From Symsagittifera roscoffensis (taxonomy: Eukaryota; Xenacoelomorpha; Acoela; Convolutidae), in contig NC_087071.1 in the NCBI RefSeq assembly GCF_963678635.1, forward strand, positions 558,001 through 622,000: 64,000 nucleotides of DNA, read 5' to 3'. The translations under genes were made by a program, and so were the position numbers. Of the stretch, positions 22,760 to 35,901 are shown one piece after another. The notes beneath the pieces were generated by a model. That model did not search any database, was not told the DNA's origin, and worked only from the letters and a program-made list of their open reading frames with translations. Position 1 is the stretch's first letter. Each line of letters starts with the position of its first letter.

Positions 22760-25700
22760 TCCTCCAACAACTCTGCTCTTCCACCCTATGTTTGCAACAA
22801 AGTTGAGGTTCTACACTAGTTTTCCTATTTCGGGAGAAGATATTGTGGAGGCATCTTTCTTTATCATTTATTCTGTTTATCTCCCGTCGCCATCAATTGT
22901 TTTCAACGTCCTTTTCATGCGGTAGTTACAGCATTCCGATATGTCACGAAATCTCGCTTGAAAGCTCCTGATTCCATGTCCATCTGGTACGAACTGCACA
23001 CTCTACTGTGCTTTGACATATGCTTTTTGGAATACTCGTACAAACATGCAGTCATGTTGGCTCGGAACTATGATATCAGCCGTCTTCTGGCCTTTATTTT
23101 TTTCCATCGAAAATTTTCAAGATTTTGCACATTGTTTCAAAAATCTTTTAGACAATCTAGTTCTCCTAACTGTTCTTTGGTCGGTGCTTCCTGTTGATTG
23201 TTCTTTTTCACATGAGTTTCCAAACATCTAATCGCCATCATAACTTCAACTATCACTGTTGTGTGATGAGTCTTGTAAACCCATGTAGAGCAGCTTTCCT
23301 GAGTCCCAGATCAACACCAGATTACTTCGCCCAAGATTTCACCTTGTTGTAGCAAACAATGGCATGGGAACTCATTAAGTGTCAATGTGATGCTTCTCCA
23401 ATTTCGTTTTCCTGATGCTTCTAGCAGTGATTCTACTTCCATAATCACTCGGCGAATTTCATGACTATTGTCTAGGGCATTGTAATCCGTTGCAACTCCA
23501 CACTGATCTCCCGGTTGCTCCTAGAGGCTGTAGTCAATAATTTGTAGATGATGTTGAGGTCACGCAAATTGCAATCTGCATTTAATTCTCTCTGCTCAGC
23601 CTGCGTCACTCGCAATATCGAATCAGCATTTGGACGTGGGTACAGGGATGGCTTCACTAACTGCCACATTAATATCAGGCTCGTTCTAATTAACTCATAT
23701 GGGATACTCAGCCCAAATTCCACTCTGTTGATAGATATCGGTATGGAAGGTCAGCTTGACCTGCTTAGTTGCCAAATTTTTTATAATCGAAATTTTCTAC
23801 AACCAGAATCTCGGCAACACAGTTTGCTCAATCGAAGTAACAATCACGTGTATCCTCATTGATGAAAGGATTATATGCCATTACAACAACTCCCGACACA
23901 TAGTGGTATGACTGCTTTCTGATCGGTCCACAGTTTTCAATGGAGTTCAGCAGTGTCCCCAGCTATTATTGAGAAGCTTAAATGAGAAGCTTCGGATATG
24001 GTCGATCTTCTTCAAAAGTTCCAGTTCCACAGGTTCTTTCATACTCAATCGTAGTGACTTGCTCTGGTGAACGTCCAACAGCGCTTGTAAGAGCAAGGTC
24101 TTGTCTAGGACACTGCCTTCTCTCAGCATCTTGGCACAGGTATTCAGCGCCGGTACCGATATTTGTTGAATCATGAACCGGACGAAACAGAGAGCGTCTC
24201 GCCATTTCGCAGACACTACCGCCGCTACTTGACAAATCATAAGTTCTCTCAAACTCGTCCTTACGAGTACCTTTTGCTTTCTTTGGAGTCATACTCTCCC
24301 ATCGTCAGTCCCGTCATGCACAAAACATGTCTGAGTTGCTGCTCAGTTTTGACGTACGGTATTGCTATGAGAGCATGTATTTTTGGAGTGGTTCGCTTTT
24401 CTTCTTCAAAATGACGTAGTACTACTAGTCTCAACGGCAAGCTCACCAGTTGATCCATCGTTTCCGTGTGCATCTCAGAAAAGACTAACGTTCCATATGC
24501 TTTTTGCTTCATAGTCGCGCCCTGGATCATTTCTTCCAGGCAACATTTCATGGCCCCTATATTTTCAAGAGCAACTAGGTGTACTCTAGCTGAGTTCATG
24601 AGTTCATGTGTTCCATCATTTGAATGTATCCACCTGCGCATTCGTCTACTGAGACTGTGTCCGATAATGTGAATTGGTTCTACTCCACTGGGGTCAATTG
24701 TCCTATGACGTTTCCCTTTTTGTGGTTCATGCATGATGGTTTGAAGTCCAGTCTTGTCTTTCCAGTTTTTTTTAACATTACGTTGCTCCCCAACTTCACC
24801 TTCATAACATTGATCTTAATTACCTTTTTGATCGCATTGTTCCTCTTTGAGTCCTAAACAGGTATATCACTTCTTCGTTGCTTTCTTGGTGCGTCATCTT
24901 TATCAGAGACTTTGTCTCACTTTCATCAGTGGCCGAGTCAACTAGGAACTCACTCATTCTTCCTTCGCATTCGTCGAGTTTGTCAAGGATTTCAGGCATC
25001 AGAGGTCTGTTAGAACCTGTTTACAGTATGAACTGGGTCATATAGCACTGCACTACTGTCCAGACCTCCTCCATAAGGGCAACTCTGTCCATACCACAGC
25101 CTGTTCCACTCTCATGATCTCGTTGGTGAACTTCCCACTCTTCTTCTGGCAGGGTTCCCAAGAAAGGTACTCGGGTTGCACTTTTTGCTCTTCTCCCGCG
25201 TGGAGACTCCGTTAAAAGTTATTTTATCGTGGTTTCCATCTTGCCAGGAGAGCTGCTCTCCGGTAAGTTATGGGCTGCAATCATAAAGGCTTAGGGAGGC
25301 TCCAGCGTAGAAGTTTCAACTTCCACTGGTTCCGTCACCCTTCCAACGATTCGTCTTCTTCCAAATAATGAAGTCCAGACTAGACGCACCATCTACTGAA
25401 GCTTTATCGTCGTCCCTCACTTGTTCGGGATCCTGCTCCATTAGTTCCCCCCGGTTGACGGTCTTCTTTCTCCTCATCTTCTCGCTCTCCATTCTTCCCT
25501 GACCTTGCTCCTCGTTCATTGTTTCGGTTGGAAGATTTGACACGACTAGTTTACCTACTGACGGGTCTTCATGTTCTCTGAGTTGTATCCCAATTTCTTT
25601 AAAACCGAATGGCGCTAGAGCAGTCCTAGTCAGCAGTTTTCCAGTTTTTACCAACTCTGGTCTCACATTCGTTACACTAACAGTGCAGCTTCTTGGAAGT

Positions 25701-27020
25701 CTGTTTTGCCTCTCATTGCAATTGCTCCCAGGTTTTGGAGTGGCGGCGTTGCTCATCCTTCTCCTCGTCGACTCATCGAAACTTGCAAACTGCGTGTACT
25801 GCAGCAAAGCAGCGTTTCTGCCTACGCAGCACGGGTCCATCGATTCGGAGAACTTTGCCATCTTTCTCTCGTTGATCTCAAAAGCTCTCAACCTTGGAGT
25901 GTCTACTACGGAGTCTGCTCCGAGCAACATCCTCCGAAATAAGAGAGATTCGGGTATTTCTTCTGATAGCCTTTTGTAATTGCCCCAGTCTTCGGTTTCT
26001 TTTCTCACTTTCTGGTATCAGGCTATTAGTTGAGGAACTCTGCTTGTTTCGCCATTCATTTTGTCGTAAGAACTCAAATTCCATAGCTTCGGGAACACTT
26101 CGATATGACCTCTGTCCACTACGCCATTCGAATTTACTGCTGTCATATCTGGCTCTGATATTTTCGCAAACAGCAAATCCTCACTCATCGATTCGTGCAG
26201 CACATTCTGCTCCCACCAGTTGTGTGTGCTTCCGTCTATTACTGAAATGAGCTTCAGCTGCAACACCGACCTTCTGTAGGCTCGAATTTTGGCGTCAGGG
26301 AACACAAACGTCACTGCTGGACCGTAAAACACCGTCACAAGCTCGCTGACGCGCCTGATCTGTGCTACTGGATCTGTCCTCATATCAATGCATTAAGTAA
26401 GTTGATAAATAGGGTATGCCCTGTGCATAACTTCGCTCGTCATCTTCTTTTTTTATTGTCTTGTCTTCTCCGGTGCCGAAGCGATCTGTTGTAACAGGTA
26501 TTGGCTCAGGGTATGCCTCGATTGTTATCTGTAACATCCTGTCTATGAACGCCGCCGACTTCTCTCCTTCGTTAACCGACAAATCCATTTCTCTTACCAA
26601 GTAAGCGTGTATCTTCGTGATCATCGCTGGTCACCGCTCGAAAGCGTCTATGCCCAATGCTGCTATCCGAGGAGCCAAGTGCAGCCACTTGTTTGCCTCT
26701 TGTTTCGTTCGCAAACCCTTAGCTTACGTTTCCTTGGCTTTCTGCCTCTTTGGTTTTTCTTCCTCATAGAACTCCATTCCTCTGAACTACGTTTCATTAG
26801 ACATTTCCACTATCACTTGATGATCATCATCGATTTCTTGCTTCACCTTGAGCTGCTTGCTGAACCCGGACAGATCTAATCCCAACACTTCGTCTAACAC
26901 AAGCACGTGGAATGAATGATCTTTAAGACCCATCATGACTTTTGATATAACTGACCATACTGCAGGTAATTCTGACCAAAGAGGTCTCATTTTCCTCGAC
27001 AATTTCCCGATTTGGGGCAT
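22760..27020 (-). pseudogene. Large-protein relic, unit A
   Basis: Minus-strand readings are collinear with most of the 1815-codon ORF. Matches include DRFGTGED and GIPYL (near 26.48-26.42 kb; residues 163-187 there), YGPAVTFVFPD (26.33 kb), ESLLFRRMLLG (25.94 kb), TRTALAPFGFKEIGIQLRE (25.63 kb), FLGTLPEEEWEV (25.16 kb), WRDALCFVRF (24.2 kb), LMWQLVKPSLYPRPNAD (23.67 kb) and ESGAFKRDFVTYRNAVTT (22.97 kb). Frames change and stops interrupt throughout, so no full protein is made. The N-terminal boundary is uncertain; the reading appears to follow directly from the integrase segment. The longest open stretch is 230 codons (26008-25316). Confidence 0.8.
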
Positions 27021-29449
27021 GTATGATCACATCATATTTCTTACTGAGGAAAGTGCTACTGAGAAAAGCGCTATCATTGCATACACAAACTCCAATCCAT
27101 CCGGGAGGCGTGAATATCACGGGCATAACACAAACATTGGCTTTGACGTTAACTCCCGGAATCCGCTTTCTTTTAACACGTCCATGATCTCCCCATGGAC
27201 TCCCGAATATCTTTGATTGCTGGCCATTGTCTGATTGGAATATCATCGGGCATCCATGTCTTGCAATCCATGTCCTGATCAGATGATCGCAAAGCTCCTC
27301 GGCTGAGGCAGTTATGCATAACACGGCCTCTGCATATTATCTGAAGCGATCGATCATCACCAAGACCTGATTATTGCCATTGTTTGTCATACATATCTTC
27401 TGGTACCACTTCACTTAACAAGGATGACTCGATTGACTATAATGGAAATCTCAACTTCCTAGGATCCTTCACCTGTTGGCATGAGAGGCATGCCGTAACC
27501 CACTTCTCGCACGGCTTCTTTATCCCAGGCCTCTCGAATTGTTGCAAAATTCTATGGTAAATTTTTTCAATTCCTTGATGGCCCATCTGATCATGTGATC
27601 TGAATAAAAAATCAGTTTGATAGAGTTGCGGCTACACCATCGCGTTGTATTTCTATAGGACCTTGTCCTCTTCACTTTTTTTTCAAGCAACGATCCCATC
27701 CTTTCAGATATAACCGTCCCTCTTTTTGCAAAAAGTACAGTCTCAAGATTCGGTAACTATCTTCTTTCAGATCTCATTTGTCTGGTGCCCCATTTTCGAT
27801 CCACCTTTTCAATCTACTTGTCATGCGGTCGTTTCTCTTAGTTAATCCGAGCGTCTGTACCTCGCCATCAAATATGTCTTCATGACTCTCAGGTGATTGT
27901 TCAACTTATCGAACTGATGCGCGTCATTCTCCGTCTTTACACACGAAAGCTTTGCCAAGGGCTTTGTCTCCTGTTTAAATGGTTCTAGGTCAATTCTGAT
28001 TGCTTCCTTCTGCAGTAAAAGGCTCATCGAACGTTTTGATACCACTATCATCACCAGGTCATCTGCCGCGTTATCAAAAACTTTTTCCCTCGGTAACAGG
28101 TAGCAATCACTTTCAGGGTTCTGATAGAACTGCTTGTTTGAATCTCAACCAGTATTGTGTGGATCACAAACTCTGACAACTCTGATCCCGTGCTCGAGTT
28201 TCTGTCCGAGTACGTGTCAATTTACGATCCCTTCGAGGTGTGTTCGACAGATGAGTCTGTCGTAGAGTATGTCTCCACGGCAGATTCTGATGTGCATTAT
28301 CTACTCATCGATCCAAACTCCCCGGACAAAACTTTGTCCACCTGGTCTTGTCCATCTACGTATCCACTTCCTTTAAGACCCGACCTCCTGAAAAATTTTC
28401 TCGCTCCGAGTTTTTGACTCGTCTACTATCAGACCCTGATCGGGCGCCTCTAAAGTGACTGTCTTATTCCTAATCGCGACCTCCTGTTTTTTTTCATGTA
28501 CGCTTTCCTCATTAAAATGCTTCGAGGAATTGACGATACTTGTTGTTGAACTACTGTCGTACACTCCCTTTCATTTTCTTTGTGTCGGTGTCTTGATGGT
28601 TTTAAACGTAACTTGTAACTGACTGTCAGGAAAGCTATGGCTGCTGCCCATTCACGGTCATTTCGAGTCACCTCTCTCTCCAACAAGCCACCCAGCATCC
28701 GTATCTCCTCTGGTGTGAACTGCACCGTTTTGTCTAGCAATGAGAGGCTCTTCATGTTCATACGAGAGAGTTCCTTTTGAACCCGGTTTGACCGTAGCAG
28801 CAGATCTAATGCACCTGGTCCTTCTTGGGAAAGATCTTAATCTCTGCCGCTTTCTCCAGTGGTAATTCAGGAATTCCTGCTTTAGGCTGTCTTGACTTGT
28901 ACATCGATCTCGTCAAGGGAAGTGCTTCAAAAGTCTCATTGTCCAAAAATGAGAACTCTTCTTTGATTTCTGCCTGATTGCCCTGCTTCTGTTCCATCTG
29001 TCATAAAATTCGATTTTCTTACTAAGGTTGTCAGCAATCTGTGCTCGATTATCATATGGTAGTTATCCAACCTGACTGTCCACTGACCAATTAAGCTTTG
29101 GTCCATCGAGTAAGTTTTCAACTAGAGTAAGGCTCGATTGTTCACTCGCAACTTAAAGGGCACTCCCCAAGTAGGCGCGATACTTCTCCACAAACGTGAC
29201 TATAGCAAATGTTTCTGCTGTTGGTGCACCTTATTTCATCTCCTGTCGCTCAACGCCTTACTGCCGTGTGCATTGGGGCGGATTACTAATCTTCCTTTCC
29301 GTTCTTGCTCCTGGTGCAGTATTCCGGAGATAGCTACAACTGAAGCATCAGTTTCGAAAACAAACAAGGCTTTCTCCGTGGGTATGCCTAGCACTGGCGC
29401 TTTGCACAGCTTCCGCTTTATGTTCTCGAAGGCTTCCGGCGCACCTTCA
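27021..29449 (-). pseudogene. Gypsy-type pol relic (RNase H part and integrase), unit A
   Basis: Reading down the minus strand from 29449, RNase H pieces come first: a TDASV-type block near 29.34 kb, then FKLRVNNRALL and QWTVRLDNYHMIIEHR near 29.15-29.05 kb. About 1.2 kb of poorly conserved linker follows. The integrase zinc-binding part (HDQMGHQGIEKIYHRILQQF near 27.59 kb, then ACLSCQQVKD near 27.48 kb) and the core (TWIARHGCPMIFQSDNG, 27.27-27.22 kb) are next. The core's second catalytic Asp neighbourhood is present. The region that should carry the last catalytic Glu is replaced by sequence leading into the large protein. Several frameshifts and stops are visible. Family Ty3/Gypsy-like by motif; the clade is not resolved. 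Confidence 0.8.
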
Positions 29450-29489
29450 TTCTAAATCCTTCTTATCTTTTTTTGTGTCTTGTCTTTGT

Positions 29490-29707
29490 TGTCATTCGGC
29501 TTTTGTCACTGCTCCATCTCCTCCTTCTATGACATCGACTGTGAACTCCTCGTCTCTGAGTCTTGTAACACATCGGTGGCCAATCTGACGCTGCTTGCTG
29601 TCATTCGGCTTTTGTCACTGCTCCATCTCCTCCTCCTGTGACATCGACTCTGAACTCCTCGTCTCTGTGTCTTGTAACACATCGGTAGCCATTCTGACGC
29701 TGCTTGA
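29490..29707 (-). repeat. 108-bp minisatellite, 2 copies (unit B)
   Basis: Two units, at 29490 and 29599. The spacing is 109 bp because the first copy has acaca where others have aca, which breaks the 36-codon periodicity seen in unit A. Otherwise it is nearly identical to the minisatellites of units A and C. Confidence 0.85.
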
Positions 29708-32670
29708 GGTAGTCCTCCAACAACTCTGCTCTTCCACCCTATGTTTGCAACAAAGTAGAGGTTCTACACTCGTTTTCCTATTTCGGGAGAAGATATTGTG
29801 GAGGCATCTTTCTTTAACATTTATTCTGTTTATCTCCCGTCGCCATCAATTGTTTTCAACGTCCTTTTCATGCGGTAGTTACAGCATTCCGATGTGTCAC
29901 GAAATCTCGCTTGAAAGCTCCTGATTCCATGTCCATCTGGTACGAACTGCACACTCTACTGTGCTTTGACATATGCTTTTCGGAATACTCGTACAAACAT
30001 GCAGTCATGTTGGCTCGGAACTATGGCATGAGCCGTCTTCTGGCCATTATTTTTTTCCATCGAAAATGTTCAAGATTTTGCACATTGTTTCAAAATTTTT
30101 TAGACAATCTAGTTCTCCTAACTGTTCTTTGGTCGGTGCTTCCTGTTGATTGTTCTTTTTCACATGAGTTTCCAAACATCTAATCGCCATCATAACTTCA
30201 ACTATCACTGTTGTGTGATGAGTCTTGTAAACCCATGTAGAGCAGCTTTCCTGAGTCCCAGATCAACACCAGATTACTTCGCCCAAGATTTCACCTTGTT
30301 GTAGCAAACAATGGCATGGGAACTCATTAAGTGTCAAGTTGATGCTTCTCCAATTTCGTTTTCCTGATGCTTCCAGCAGTAATTCTACTTCCATAATCAC
30401 TCGGCGAATTTCATGACTATTGTCTAGGGCATTGTAATCCGTTGCAACTCCACGCTGATCTCTCGGTTGCTCCTAGAGGCTGTAGTCAATAATTTGTAGA
30501 TGATGTTGAGGTCACGCAAATTGCAATCTGCATTTAATTCTCTCTGCACAGCCTGCGTCACTCGCAATATCGAATCAGCATTTGGACGTGGGTACCGTGA
30601 TGGCTTCACTAACTGCCACATTAACATCAGGCTCGTTCTAAGTAACTCATATGGGATACTCAGCCCAAATTCCACTCTGTTGATAGATATCGGTATGGAA
30701 GGTCAGCTTGACCTGCTTAGTTGCCAAATTTTTTATAATCGAAACTTTCTACAACCAGAATCTCGGCAAGACAGTTTGCTCAATCGAAGTAACAATCACG
30801 TGTATCCTCATTGATGAAAGGATTATATGCCATTACAACAACTCCCGACACATAGTGGTATGACTTCTTTCTGATCGGTCCACAGTTTTCAATGGAGTTC
30901 AGCAGTGTCCCCAGCTATTATTGAGAAGCTTAAATGAGAAGCTTCGGATATGGTCGATCTTCTTCAAAAGTTCCAGTTCCACAGGTTCTTTCATACTCAA
31001 TCGTAGTGGCTTGCTCTGGTGAACGTCCAACAGCGCTTGTAACAGCAAGGTCTTGTCTAGGACACTGCCTTCTCTCAGCATCTTGGCACAGGTATTCAGC
31101 GCCGGTACCGATATTTGTTGAATCATGAACCGGACGAAACAGAGAGCGTCTCTCCATTTCGCAGACACTACCGCCGCTCCTTGAAAAATCATAAGTTCTC
31201 TCAAACTCGTCCTTACGAGTACCCTTTGCTTTCTTTGGAGTCATACTCTCCCATCGTCAGTCCCGTCATGCACAAAACATGTCTGAGTTGCTGCTCAGTT
31301 TTGACGTACGGTAATGCTATGAGAGCATGTATTTTTGGAATGGTTCGCTTTTCTTCTTCAAAATGACGTAGTACTACTAGTCTCAACGGCAAGCTCACCA
31401 GTTGATCCATCGTTTCCGTGTGCATCTCAGAAAAGACTAACGTTCCATATGCTTTTTGCTTCATAGTCGCGCCCTGGATCATTTCTTCCAGGTAACATTT
31501 CATGGCCTCTATATTTTCATGAGCAATTAGGTGTACTCAAGCTGAGTTCATGAGTTTATGTGTTCCATCATTTGAATGTATCCACCTGCGCATTTGTCTA
31601 CTGAGACTGTGTCCGATAATGTGAATTGGTTCTACTCCACTGGGGTCAATTGTCCTATGACGTTTCCCTTTTTGTGGTTCATGCATGATGGTTTGAAGTC
31701 CAGTCTTGTCTTTCCAGTTTTTTTTAACATTACGTTGCTCCCCAACTTCACCTTCATAACATTGATCCTAATTACCTTTTTGATCGCATTGTTCCTCTTT
31801 GAGTCTTGAACAGGTATATCACTTCTTCGTTGCTTTCTTGGTGCGTCATCTTTATCAGAGACTTTGTCTCACTTTCATCAGTGGCCGAGTCAACTAGGAA
31901 CTCACTCATTCTCCCTTCGCATTCGTCGAGTTTGTCAAGGATTTCTGGCATCAGAGGTCTGTTAGAACCTGTTTTCAGTATCGACTGGGTCATATAGCAC
32001 TGAACTACTGTCCAGACCTCCTCCATAAGGGCAACTCTGTCCATACCACAGCCTGTTCCACTCTCATGATCTCGTTGGTGAACTTCCCACTCTTCTTTTG
32101 GCAGGGTTCCCAAGAAAGGTACTCGGGTTGCACTTTTTGTTCTTCTCCTGCGTGGAGACTCCGTTAAAAGTTATTTTATCGTGGTTTCCATCTTGCCAGG
32201 AGAGCTGCTCTCCGGTAAGTTATGGGCTGCAATCATAAAGGCTTAGGGAGGCTCCAGCGCAGAAGTTTAAACTTCCGCTGGTTCCGTCACCCTTCCATCG
32301 ATTCGTCTTCTTCCAAATAATGAAGTCCAGACTAGACGCACCATCTACTGAAGCTTTATCGTCGTCCCTCACTTGTTCGGGATCCTGCTCCATTAGTTCC
32401 CACCGGTTGACGGTCTTCTTTCTCCTCATCTTCTCGCTCTCCATTCTTCTCTGACCTTGCTCCACGTTCATTGTTTCGGTTGGAAGATTTGACACGACTA
32501 GTTTACCTACTGACGGGTCTTCATGTTCTCTGAGTTGTATCCCAATTTCTTTAAAACCGAATGGCGCTAGAGCAGTCCTAGTCAGCAGTTTTCCAGTTTT
32601 TACCAACTCTGGTCTCACATTCGTTACACTAACAGTGCAGCTTCTTGGAAGTCTGTTTTGCCTCTCAATG
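29708..32670 (-). pseudogene. Large-protein relic, unit B (N-terminal third deleted)
   Basis: Collinear with roughly residues 420 to the C-terminus of the 1815-codon ORF and nearly identical to the matching parts of units A and C. It includes TRTALAPFGFKEIGIQLRE (32.56 kb), FLGTLPKEEWEV (32.11 kb), WRDALCFVRF (31.16 kb) and SGAFKRDFVTHRNAVTT (29.92 kb). The in-frame TGA after the last motif (about 29.87 kb), and other stops seen in unit A, are shared. At its upstream end it is fused, through the ~3-kb deletion, to sequence lying between RNase H and integrase. The result is a meaningless open frame from 32705 to 32220. Confidence 0.8.
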
Positions 32671-32680
32671 AAGTCTGTTA

Positions 32681-34937
32681 GCAATGAGAGGCTCTTCATG
32701 TTCATACGAGAGAGTTCCTTTTGAACCCGGTTTGACCGTAGCAGCAGATCTAATGCACCTGGTCCTTCTTGGGAAAGATCTTAATCTCTGCCGCTTTCTC
32801 CAGTGGTAATTCAGGAATTCCTGCTTTAGGCTGTCTTGACTTGTCCAGCGATCTCGTCAAGGGAAGTGCTTCCAAAGTCTCCTTGTCCAAAAAAGAGAAC
32901 TCTTCTTTGATTTCTGCCTGACTGCCCTGCTTCTGTTCCAATCTGTCATAAAATTCGGTTTTCTTACTAAGGTTGTCAGCAATCTGTGCTCGATTATCAT
33001 ATGGTTGTTATCCAACCTGACTGTCCACTGACCAATTAAGCTTTGGTCCATCGAGTAAGTTTTCAACCAGAGTAAGGCTCGATTGTTCACTCGCAACTTA
33101 AAGGGCACTCCCCAAGAAGGCGCGATACTTCTCCACAAACGTGACTATAGCAAATGTTTCTGCTGTTGGTGCACCTTATTTCATCTCTTGTCGCGCAACG
33201 CCTTACTGCCGTGTGCATTGGGGCGGATAACTAATCTTCCTTTACGTTCTTGCTCCTGGTGCAGTATTCCGGAGATAGCTACAACTGAAGCATCAGTTTT
33301 GAAAACAAACATGGCTTTCTCCGTGGGTATGCCTAGCACTGGCGCTTCGCACAGCTCCCGCTTTATGTTCTCGAATGCTTCCGGCGCAATTTCATTCCTT
33401 CCGAATTTTTTACCCGTGTTGCTCATCATCTGCTGCATCGGGTAGAATTTGTCTGCGTATCTTTTTATGATCTCCCGATAATAAATCGCAAGCTCTAGGA
33501 AGCTCATTAACTGTGTGTACGTTTTGGGGGCCTTCGATGTCAGCACAGACTCCCGCAAATCCGGATCCGCCCTAACGCCATTCTCGTCTACCATTCTTCC
33601 CAGCTACTTTATTGAGTCACTCAGGGTCTCAAATCTCGATGGGTTGCATTTCAGGTCAGCTCTCTTCATGCAGTCAAAGAACTCATCGAGTCTTTCAATG
33701 TGGTCCTCCACGGTGGGTGTAGCTGTCTCTACGTCATCCACACAGCACATCACGAGATTTCCAGACTTCTTTGTTATGCTGGTCAAAGCCTGAGCCATCA
33801 GCCTTTGAATGGTGGCCGCCGAATTGCATAAGCCGAAGGGCATCCTCTTCCACTGGTACAAGCCTAACTCACATGCAAAAGCGGCCTTTTCTCTATACTC
33901 TTTTTTCGTAGCAGAACCTTACAGAAGGCATAACCCAGGCCCAGTAAGGTGAGAAGCTTCGCATCGCCAAGTTTCGAAAGGCATTCGTCTATGCGTGTTT
34001 TTGGGTAAGCGTCCTTTATAGTCACCGCGTTCAATTAGAAAAAGTCGCAGCAGAATCTTAGCTATCCTCCTTTCTTCTTGCTCATGACAACCCCACAAGT
34101 CCAAGGTGACTTCGAGGGTTCTATCATGTCGTATTCGAGCAGCATTTCTATTCTCGCTCTGCACATCTCCGTTTTATGAGGTGTCATTCGCCTCGCTCCA
34201 TCCCTGCCAGAACGGAATCTTCTTCTAGTTCATTCTCTACTCAACAAAATTACAACAACCAATATATGCTTTATGTTTTGAAAAAAACCGTTTCCCTCCC
34301 CTATCCTACTTTTTAGTTGCTCTAACTCCGGGAAGACAGGTTTCTTTGATTCTATTTCATATGACGAGGTGCATTCCGGGTTCGAGCAGCTTTTGATTTG
34401 GTCCGTAGACTTTCACGAAACGCCCGTGACATTTCCTTATTCGAATGCCACCCGTTGTTAACAAGGCTCGCACAGCTCTCAATTCAGTGCGTGGCTCTGC
34501 TTTCCTCAGATAATCCAGATGCATTGTGGTAAACTCCGAAAGTTCACTTAGATTCTTGATTACCTGGTGTCCCGCCGCCGAGATTTTTGACTTTAGCTTG
34601 CTTCGTTGCGCACTTCGTGCACCAGGCTGTAGCTTGCTTCGTTTCTGTCCGGAAATCCAATTCAACTTCATTTTGAAACTACTCGGTGCGCTGTTCTCGA
34701 GTTCTCTCATTTTCGAGTTCGAGTCTAACTTTTTGTTCTATTTTCTTTTTCGCCAACTCCCTTTGAACTCTATTCAAGGCATCTCTTGCTGCAGCCTCAT
34801 AGTCAATCTTAAAACCGTTAGCTGCGGTTTTACCTCTGTTCCATTCGTTTCTTCGAGAGCGGTTTGTATCTCCTTCATAGTCAGCTCCTGCGATTTCGCC
34901 TTCCTCGGTGCCTTGCTGGCTGTAACGCCTGATAGAG
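32681..34937 (-). pseudogene. Gypsy-type pol relic (pre-RT, RT and RNase H), unit B first segment
   Basis: Minus-strand order: a charged pre-RT segment (34.9-34.36 kb), an RT fingers/palm region in shifted frames (EYDMIEPS-type block near 34.13 kb), YQWKRMPFGLCNSA (33.86 kb), and the catalytic box reading CVDD (about 33744-33733) where the family normally has YVDD. LVIRP and TDASV RNase H blocks follow (33.3-33.2 kb), then FKLRVNNRALL (33.10 kb). The open frames 33594-33181 (137 codons) and 33861-33604 (85 codons) are the longest survivors. Sequence and lesions match unit C at a constant 9514-bp offset. Confidence 0.85.
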
Positions 34938-34938
34938 C

Positions 34939-35861
34939 AATTGACGATACTTGTTGTTGAACTACTGTCGTACACTCCCTTTCATTTTCTTTGTGTCGGT
35001 GTCTTGATGGTTTTAAACGTAACTTGTAACTGACTGTCAGGAAAGCTATGGTTGCTGCCCATTCACGGTCATTTCGAGTCACCTCTCTCTCCAACAAGCC
35101 ACCCAGCATCCGCATCTCCTCTGGTGTGAACTGCACCGTTTTGTCTAGCAATGAGAAGCTCTTCATGTTCATACGAGAGAGTTCCTTTTGAACCCGGTTT
35201 GACCGTAGCAGCAGATCTAATGCACCTGGTGCTTCTTGGGAAAGATCTTAATCTCTGCCGCTTTCTCCAGTGGTAATTCAGGAATTCCTGCTTTAGGCTG
35301 TCAAGACTTGTCCAGCGATCTCGTCAAGGGAAGTGCTTCAAAAGTCTCCTTGTCCAAAAAAGAGAACTCTTCTTTGATTTCTGCCTGACTGCCCTGCTTC
35401 TGTTCCAATCTGTCATAAAATTCGGTTTTCTTACTAAGGTTGTCAGCAATCTGTGCTCGATTATCACATGGTAGTTATCCAACCTGACTGTCCACTGACC
35501 AATTAAGCTTTGGTTCATCGAGTAAGTTTTCAACCAGAGTAAGGCTCGATTGTTCACTCGCAACTTAAAGGGCACTCCCCAAGAAGGCGCGATACTTCTC
35601 CGCAAACGTGACTATAGCAAATGTTTCTGCTGTTGGTGCACCTTACTTCATCTCTTGTCGCGCAACGCCTTACTGCCGTGTGCATTGGGGCGGATAACTA
35701 ATCTTCCTTTCCGTTCTTGCTCCTGGTGCAGTATTCCGGAGATAGCTACAACTGAAGCATCAGTTTCGAAAACGAACATGGCTTTCTCCGTGGGTATGCC
35801 TAGCACTGGCGCTTTGCTCAGCTTCCACTCTATGTTCTCGAAGGCTTCCGGCGCACCTTCA
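34939..35861 (-). pseudogene. Second RNase H fragment of pol, unit B
   Basis: A 922-bp segment nearly identical to unit A 28528-29449, holding the RNase H end (open frame 35605-35324, with FKLRVNNRALL and QWTVRLDNYHVIIEHR) and the segment just after it. It abuts the RT-containing segment at 34937/34938 at a point with no shared function, so the order within unit B is not that of a working element. Its upstream end is the array junction at 35861, in the middle of the RNase H reading. Confidence 0.8.
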
Positions 35862-35901
35862 TTCTAAATCCTTCTTATATTTTTTTGTGTCTTGTCTTTG
35901 T

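Larger units (their letters stand above)
22498..29449 (-). repeat. Array unit A (about 6.95 kb), Gypsy-like pol plus large protein
   Basis: This is the first of three long direct-repeat units, near-identical to units B and C by eye over kilobases. It starts at ttctaaatcc (22498) and ends in the RNase H reading at gcgcaccttc-a (29449), where unit B starts with the same ttctaaatcc. On the minus strand the order is partial RNase H, integrase, large-protein relic, 108-bp minisatellite. Against unit C it lies at a constant offset of about 13455 bp, slipping by only a few bases. Confidence 0.9.
29450..35861 (-). repeat. Array unit B (about 6.4 kb), rearranged
   Basis: Same left boundary as units A and C (ttctaaatcc at 29450). 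It lacks about 3.0 kb corresponding to 25716-28736 of unit A; the join is at about 32667-32681 and removes the integrase and the N-terminal third of the large protein. From 32681 to 34937 it follows unit C (offset 9514), and at 34938 it jumps back to sequence matching unit A from 28528 (offset 6411). It therefore carries the RNase H region twice. Confidence 0.9.

Noticed and set aside
23548-23862. 104-codon plus-strand frame present in units A and B (23548-23862, 30500-30814), with a 98-codon version in unit C (37020-37316)
   Set aside because: Antisense to the large-protein relic, whose homology to the intact ORF is on the minus strand. Repeated only because the units are duplicated.
28157-28417. 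86-codon plus-strand frame identical at 41613-41873
   Set aside because: Identity reflects the recent duplication of units A and C, not selection. It is antisense to the decayed linker between RNase H and integrase.
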